Of a DNA stretch of 13,842 nt, positions 9,401-13,842 are shown piece by piece. The position numbers were made by a program, and so were the translations under genes. Position 1 is the stretch's first letter. Each line of letters starts with the position of its first letter. A model generated the notes under the pieces. That model was not told where the DNA came from. It made no database searches and saw nothing but the letters and a program-made list of their open reading frames with translations. This stretch comes from Physocladia obscura (lineage: Eukaryota; Chytridiomycota; Chytridiomycetes; Chytridiales; Chytriomycetaceae), in contig JADGJH010000845.1 of assembly GCA_027596945.1 (NCBI GenBank), forward strand, positions 1 through 13,842. Reading direction: 5' to 3'.

Positions 9401-9848
9401 GCATTATGCTGTCACTTTACATCCAGTCCTTTGCTGTAAAACACCGATGCGCTGTACGAATAGGCGGAGATAGAGATTTTCCAGCAGCAAATATTTGGCA
9501 GACAATAAATGGCTCTGCTGCAGTGCTGTAGATGTATTGTTTTGCAATGAAACAGACACACTGAGAAACAAATCATTTGATAGCACAGATGCACTCACCG
9601 TAGCGATCGACTCAGCTCTGAGTACATAAGCATATCATCATCAAGTGTCAAATTCGGCTCAGGGGTAATTCCAATGTTTACGTTAGTAAAGCGGCCACTG
9701 CGGAACAACATTAAGCGATACAGTTCTGCACTCAATAACGGCACTTTACTTACATCCGCAACCGCAATTCCTGGCTGACATCGCTGGTTATTGCGAACGA
9801 AAAGTCTGCAGCTTGTTGATCGTTGCTTGATAGAGAATTTGTTGTCAT
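6496..9848 (-). CDS. VPS34: Class III phosphatidylinositol 3-kinase Vps34
   Basis: Vps34 phosphorylates phosphatidylinositol to PI3P on endosomes and autophagosome precursors, working with Vps15 and Atg6/Beclin. I join 14 exons (9848-9754, 9697-9599, 9525-9421, 9361-9218, 9166-9046, 8981-8895, 8832-8752, 8704-8510, 8452-8174, 8106-7729, 7671-7182, 7091-7017, 6954-6695, 6636-6496) into one frame of 849 aa; yeast and human proteins are 875-887. Thirteen introns are 47-90 nt. The C2 domain fills about residues 15-235 ([57 protein letters not shown]). The helical PIK domain runs about 290-430 (LIWKF-like LLWKFRF, LRKADDD). The kinase domain has Lys594 in [11 protein letters not shown], catalytic loop GDRHLDN (704-710) and DFG (723-725). 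The C-terminal helix ends in MMFRS. All key catalytic residues are present, so the enzyme should be active. Confidence 0.95.
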
Positions 9849-10045
9849 TTTTTTTTTTTGCATTTGAAAAACTCACTGGAAGAGAAATCGTGTCAAATTC
9901 CAAAGGAGCCAATTTGACGGTATTACGATAGGATATTATTTTTATTTCACAGTACGCGGGACATATTATTTCAATTTTGAGTCGAATTTGAGTTAGTGAC
10001 GCTGTTGGACTTCAATTCAATAGAAAAAATGATCAATTCTTGCAT

Positions 10046-10079
10046 CTTGCGGGAATCCTCCGAAAATTATTCCCGAAGA
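10046..10079. repeat. Inverted repeat with CGG triplets
   Basis: Arms CGGGAAT (10050-10056) and ATTCCCG (10069-10075) extend outward as TCTT and AAGA with one bulged G. CGG at 10050-10052 and CCG at 10059-10061 also form an inverted CGG pair seven bases apart, the geometry used by many fungal zinc-cluster (Zn2Cys6) factors. The dyad is seen directly; binding is speculative. Confidence 0.35.
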
Positions 10080-10309
10080 TATACAAATTATACCCAATCT
10101 TGATTCATACTCTTTTTTGCGCAGGAGATACAAAATCATCCAGTCTCAATATACTTTCTATTTAGCACATGAGCGATGGATTCAATTTCCCAGAATGCAA
10201 TAGGAATACTTTTCTTTCATATTGTAACTGGCTCCTATTTCCTTTCAGCCCAATTGTCTAAAAATAAACTCTAATTTTTTCTTTGTGGAAATCAAGAAAA
10301 TTTTCCTAT

Positions 10310-10325
10310 ATTTAATTAATTAAAT
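10310..10325. repeat. Perfect 16-base AT palindrome
   Basis: ATTTAATTAATTAAAT is its own reverse complement. It lies about 25 bases upstream of the TATA-like sequence at 10349. In AT-rich DNA such palindromes are not rare; it may be only sequence composition. Confidence 0.35.
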
Positions 10326-10452
10326 TAGTTTCAAGCGAGGAGAAAAGGTATTTAAGGAAGATCACGAAGACTCTTGTACTCTGACTCTCTTTTCTTTTTT
10401 TCTCTCTTTCTCTTACTCTTTCACATACACTCTGTCCTTTAATTTTGCAATT

Positions 10453-10494
10453 ATGGTTGCTGGCGTAAAAGAAACCGAGCCAAAAAAAAACTAA
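10453..10494 (+). other. Upstream ORF in carboxypeptidase leader
   Basis: A 13-codon ORF (MVAGVKETEPKKN) begins just after the pyrimidine-rich block and 231 nt upstream of the main ATG. The predicted leader intron starts at its fifth codon; if that intron is spliced, the ORF shortens to MVAG and a stop. Translation of either form is unproven. Confidence 0.35.
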
Positions 10495-10522
10495 ATGTGA
10501 AAAAGTATAGTTTTCTTTTCAG
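10465..10522 (+). other. Probable 5'-UTR intron of carboxypeptidase
   Basis: A 58-nt segment starts with GTAAAA, has a branch-like ACTAAAT and ends with a pyrimidine tract and CAG (TTTTCTTTTCAG). Its length equals that of verified-by-frame introns in this window (57-60 nt). It lies between the likely transcription start and the main ATG, so there is no coding frame to confirm it. Confidence 0.45.
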
Positions 10523-10683
10523 TAATCATACTCTGTGAAAATCAATATCAGCTTATTGAAATTTTTTTTACTGTTTGTTGGGTGGCGTTATCAGATCTCT
10601 TTTGCTCATGTGTCCGTCTCATGACCAGCCAAATGTGTTAAAAATGTTACGCAAAGCTCATAGACAGTAAAATAAGCTCAAAA

Positions 10684-12347
10684 ATGAAAATTTCAAACTT
10701 AGTTGCAGCTCTTTTCGCGATCGTCGCACCTTTGGTTGCTCCGGAGGATTTACGGTATAAAAACCATCAAGTCGTTAAGTTCAATGTGACAAGTGATGAG
10801 CAAGTTGCAACGCTCAAAGGCGCAAACTTTGATATTTGGACACATTCAGGAATTCATCAAGGAATCATTGAAGCAAGGTGAAATTGAACTAATTCTTTTC
10901 CATTTGATTAAAAACTACACAGAGTTCCAGCTGGGACAAACCTTGATTCTCTCAACATTCCATATATGATTCTCATTAAAGACTTGCAACAAATTGTTGA
11001 CAAGGAAAGAGCGCAAATGGAGGAAAACTCGATTCCTCTCCATCAAGCTTTGTTGTCTGGTGTGGCGGTGGACCTTTCAGCATCGACAATTTTTAGTGAT
11101 TGGCAAAGCTACGAAACACTGTGCGCATTTATTGCTTCTCTTCCTGGTGTTACTCCATACGGCAGTATTGGTTCAACTTATCTTGGCCAGGATACTCTTG
11201 CCTATAAGTTCGGCTCTGGCCCACAAAGCATCGTTTACCACGGCGGCATTCATGCTAGAGAATGGATTTCTCCAGCCACTGTTGCCTATTTGACAAACGA
11301 GATTGTTTCAAACACAACTTTGACCAACGCCTTCACCTTTTATGTACTTCCAGTCGCGAATCCTGACGGCTATAACTATACGCGTGCTGCAGATGGGGAT
11401 AGATACCAACGTAAAAATATGCAGCCAAACCCTGGGTCGACTTGTATCGGTACAGACCCCAACCGAAACTTTAACAATCATTGGAGCGACCCTGGTGCGT
11501 CGAATGATGTTTGTGCTGACGACTACTATGGACCCGCAGCATTTTCAACACCAGAAGCCTTGAACATTGCAAATTTTGTTCAAAATCTTGGAAACGTTAT
11601 TTCTTACGTCGATTTTGTGAGTTACTTACTTTTGGTTTTTTTTATCTGACTTCAATTTTTTTTAAGCATTCTTACTCAGAATTATTCATGTTTCCAAATG
11701 GCTATACTTGCTCAGGTCAAGTTGCTGACTATGCAACTTTGGAAAAAGGATCTCAACTCGCTGTGGACGCCATTCAAGCAGTAAATGGGGAGGTTTTTGC
11801 CAATGGGCCAATCTGTACAACAATTTACCAAGCCAGTGGCAGCTCGATAGATTACACTTACAATAATCTCGGAGTAAAATACTCTTACGCAATTGAACTA
11901 AGGCCAAACGCAAATGCAGCCTCAGGAGATAGTGGATTCAATCCAGACGTCAGTGCAATTCCTTTGTCGGGTGCTGAAATTACGGCTGGAATGAATGCTG
12001 TCTGGGGTTATATTGCTTCATTGCAAAACAGTGGTACTATAACGACTACAAAGGCTTCTACCAGTGCCACAAAAGGAACTACCACCACTACCACCACTAC
12101 CACAAAAGGAACTACTACAATTACCACTACCACAAAAGGAACTACTACCACTACCACCACAACAAAGAAGACTACAACTTCCGTCAGTTGCTCTCATTCT
12201 GAATGCACGTCTGGAGTTGCATTGAAAACTACATGCAGTGCTTGCGCAAAAGCTGTTTGCGCAAACGACTCGTACTGCTGCTTAACTGCATGGGATTCAC
12301 AATGTGTTTCTGAAGTTGACACATACTGCACCACTGTGAACTGTTAA
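10684..12347 (+). CDS. Secreted M14 zinc carboxypeptidase with Cys-rich tail
   Basis: Secreted metallocarboxypeptidase that removes C-terminal amino acids from extracellular peptides. Exons 10684-10877, 10923-11616 and 11667-12347 give 522 aa. Order: signal peptide about 1-19, activation propeptide about 20-110, M14 catalytic domain about 120-415, Thr-rich linker 420-470, and a ten-Cys module 471-522. Zinc ligands are His175 and Glu178 (HAREW) and His297 (HSYSE). Substrate-binding residues are Arg228, the Asn245-Arg246 pair and Tyr350 (IYQAS); the general base is Glu373 (AIELR). The residue matching specificity position 255 of bovine carboxypeptidase A is Ile357, as in A-type enzymes that prefer hydrophobic or aromatic C-terminal residues. 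The third zinc ligand opens exon 3. The linker is a likely O-mannosylation site. The protein should be made as a proenzyme that needs proteolytic activation. Confidence 0.94.
12068..12160 (+). repeat. Three tandem repeats encoding the Thr-rich linker
   Basis: Copies of 33, 30 and 30 bases (12068-12100, 12101-12130, 12131-12160) each begin CACAAAAGGAACTAC and continue as ACC/ACT triplets, encoding TKGTTT-type units. The in-frame lengths suggest the linker can grow or shrink by whole codons through slippage or unequal exchange. Confidence 0.8.
12195..12347 (+). other. Ten-cysteine C-terminal module
   Basis: The last 51 residues of the carboxypeptidase hold ten Cys in the pattern C-x4-C-x9-C-x2-C-x4-C-x5-CC-x7-C-x7-C-x4-C, with a central CANDSYCC and TAWDSQCVSEV. 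From memory, similar CxHSxC...DxYCCxxxWDxxCV modules occur at the ends of secreted proteins in chytrids and some myxobacteria; I cannot confirm that here. It probably forms disulfides and may bind a surface or substrate, by analogy with other linker-attached modules. Confidence 0.6.
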
Positions 12348-12384
12348 AAACTTATATCCTTGTTGAATTCTAGTTTAGATATCA

Positions 12385-12390
12385 ATAAAG
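12385..12390 (+). terminator. Poly(A) signal of carboxypeptidase
   Basis: A canonical AATAAA lies 38 bases after the stop codon in an AT-rich 3' UTR, a normal position for a polyadenylation signal. Convergent TRL1 ends 95 bases further on. Confidence 0.6.
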
Positions 12391-12485
12391 TAAATATTCT
12401 ACCATACATTTTTCGTTATAAAAAAATATTTTCATACAAATTGGCTTGAAAGAAGAAAAAAAACAAAAAAAAAATATTTGAAAAC

Positions 12486-13842
12486 TCATTTGAAAACTTT
12501 CTTTGCGAACAGCTGTTCATCAAATTTCCAACCAACTGCATCGCAAACAATCTTAACGCGATCACTAATCAAAGAATCTAGTGGAATAATAACTCGTGCA
12601 TCCAAAGATTTCGTGTCAAAAGAACCCTCACTATCATCAGCAGGAGTGAATTCTTTGAAAAATCTGTCGACAATGCTTTGAAAGTCAGGCTTTTTTTTCG
12701 GTGTGAGAGTTTGATGCCTCTCTCCCCTCGCAAGAATTCCTTCAATCGACTTCTGTGACGCCGCCGTGTTAGGAACATTCTTGTTTTTCACATCCCACTC
12801 GACTGCAAGAATTCGTGCACCGGGATACACTTGTCTGACTTGGCTGGCTACCTCGAGTCTATGCATGTCCAAATGATTGTTTCTATCAGCATATACCACG
12901 TCTTTCTTTTCAAGGGATGCCACGACTGCTTTCAAAAATTGCTGCTTTTTTTTATAGTTGTCGCTCTGGACTTCTGCCAGCGCATTGTGGAACAAAAATT
13001 TCAGGCCCGATCCGAGTGTAGTTTTGCCAAGACCGACAATTGCGATTGGAAGAATGATTATCTTCTGGTATCCCGCGAGGGATGTGTTTGGCGGCGGCAA
13101 TTTTTTTGGAAATTCAATTTTTCGAGTTGTGGTGGACGGTAGTAGTGTCGGTTCTGGTGATGAAATGAATTTTTTCGAGGCTTCTTCCAATAAATTGCTC
13201 CAGTTTTTTTCGATTTCGTTTTCTTTCAAAAAGAGGTTGCGAGCATGGATTATTCCCTTTTGATGTAGAAATTCTGTAAAGATATCTGGATGTGTGACAA
13301 GTTTTTTTTCGCACCACGCTTTATACAATTCTGAAAGCTGGTATTTACAAAGGCTTTCATAGCCATTGATGAGAGATCGCGTTATTTCTCGCCATCTGCA
13401 AATGGATGACAAGTCATCAGAATACCAAAAATTAAATTAAAATCTCACTCTCTGAACATCAAATACGGTTCGTCAAATTTGATTTTGAACATAAAAGTTT
13501 GTCCTTTGTCCTTTAAACGGCATCGAACTACAAAGCCTTCCACTGGTCGATCCTTGTATGATCCCGAGGCTTTGCAATTATCAGCAAACTTCAAAACCTC
13601 TGAAACGAGGAAAAAAACTTTAACTCTTTCAAAAAAAAACAAAAAAAAAAACGCAGTACCATCAAAATTTGAAACTTTTTCAGATTCAACCGTCAAGAAA
13701 CCAAAGTCTCGCGCAACGGACTGAACCCGCTCAGTTGACCAAGTTTCAAGAATAGCCGAGTTTTTATTGATACCATGCAAATACAGACCTCGTCGACCTT
13801 CAGGGTATTCTAAAATATGTTCTTCAAACTCGTCATCTGCAA
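12486..13842 (-). CDS. TRL1: Fungal tRNA ligase Trl1, partial, ligase plus kinase
   Basis: Trl1 joins tRNA halves after intron removal and, in ascomycete yeasts, the HAC1 mRNA in the unfolded-protein response. The 5' end lies beyond the right edge. Visible exons are 13842-13660, 13599-13449 and 13395-12486, with introns of 60 and 53 nt. The first two carry the C-terminal half of the adenylyltransferase: LYLHGIN, ligase motif IV EGFVVRCR and motif V FKIKFDEPY, then LMFREWREIT. The kinase P-loop GLGKTT is at about 13034-13017, and ADRNNH and RGERHQT follow. The chain stops about 176 residues after the P-loop, so the C-terminal cyclic phosphodiesterase domain of yeast Trl1 is not present. The active-site Lys motif must lie outside the window. 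A CAG at 13839-13837 could be a splice acceptor, making the first visible exon start there. Confidence 0.92.

Larger units (their letters stand above)
9849..10683. promoter_or_regulatory. Divergent VPS34/carboxypeptidase spacer
   Basis: This 835-nt stretch is the largest spacer between genes that I can assign. Nearest VPS34 it is plain AT-rich DNA. At 10046-10079 lies an inverted repeat, at 10310-10325 a perfect 16-base AT palindrome, and at 10349-10356 a TATA-like TATTTAAG. A pyrimidine-rich block covers about 10372-10440, a pattern common just upstream of transcription starts in well-expressed fungal genes. Past it lie a short upstream ORF and a probable 5'-UTR intron. These elements suggest the right half is the carboxypeptidase promoter and leader; their functions are inferred. 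Confidence 0.5.

Noticed and set aside
9526..9598. A 38-nt intron (9598-9561) in VPS34
   Set aside because: It keeps one frame open but gives no family similarity. The 73-nt intron with the same donor leads to the matching frame [10 protein letters not shown].
9595..9912. 105-codon minus-strand ORF as a separate gene or VPS34 N-terminus
   Set aside because: It has no ATG at its start and mixes intron and exon sequence. A different frame begins with ATG at 9848 and fits the Vps34 N-terminus with clean GT-AG introns.
12421..12485. Possible extra 3' intron and exon of TRL1
   Set aside because: A pyrimidine tract and AAG at about 12444 look like an acceptor. Joining it to GTTTTC inside the last codons gives only about 20 low-complexity residues, so it is more likely 3' UTR.
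12831..13263. Plus-strand ORFs of 101-103 codons opposite TRL1
   Set aside because: They are shadows of the TRL1 kinase exon with no domain and no neighbouring exons.

Overview
This is a compact eukaryotic nuclear segment, most likely from an early-diverging fungus, with Chytridiomycota the best guess. It is AT-rich and carries eight protein genes. Seven of them are interrupted by short introns; I placed 29 in all, 28 of 45-94 nt and one of 151 nt. The fungal assignment rests on a fungal-type tRNA ligase whose ligase and kinase are fused, a secreted M14 carboxypeptidase ending in a Thr-rich linker and a ten-cysteine module of a kind I associate with chytrid secreted proteins, and the mix of Vps34, Sys1, Rpf2 and a complex I assembly NTPase. 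I see no prokaryotic genes, rRNA, tRNA, CRISPR array or intact transposon. Exon joins were inferred by eye from reading frame, GT-AG sites and family similarity.

Layout: 1-1240 has no recognisable gene. RPF2 (minus, 4 exons, 1241-2512) and NUBPL/IND1 (plus, 4 exons, 2833-3983) diverge from a promoter of about 320 nt. NUBPL converges on a five-exon coiled-coil gene of the SIKE/FGFR1OP2 family (minus, 4067-4801), whose ATG lies 20 nt after the stop of a single-exon GNAT acetyltransferase (minus, 4822-5406). GNAT diverges from SYS1 (plus, 3 exons, 5615-6450). SYS1 converges within 45 nt on VPS34 (minus, 14 exons, 6496-9848). An 835-nt divergent spacer leads to the carboxypeptidase (plus, 3 exons, 10684-12347), which converges on TRL1 (minus, 12486 to beyond the right edge).

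The genes are unrelated housekeeping functions: 60S ribosome assembly, mitochondrial complex I assembly, STRIPAK signalling, Golgi trafficking, PI3P synthesis and tRNA splicing, plus one secreted protease. The window is a gene-dense mosaic of divergent and convergent pairs, not a functional cluster. I found no convincing undescribed system. The points most worth checking are a tRNA ligase that appears to stop before the cyclic phosphodiesterase domain, the 20-nt GNAT-SIKE spacing, many 5' splice sites of the form GTTNGT, three short introns that are in frame and stop-free, and the modular carboxypeptidase with a probable 5'-UTR intron.
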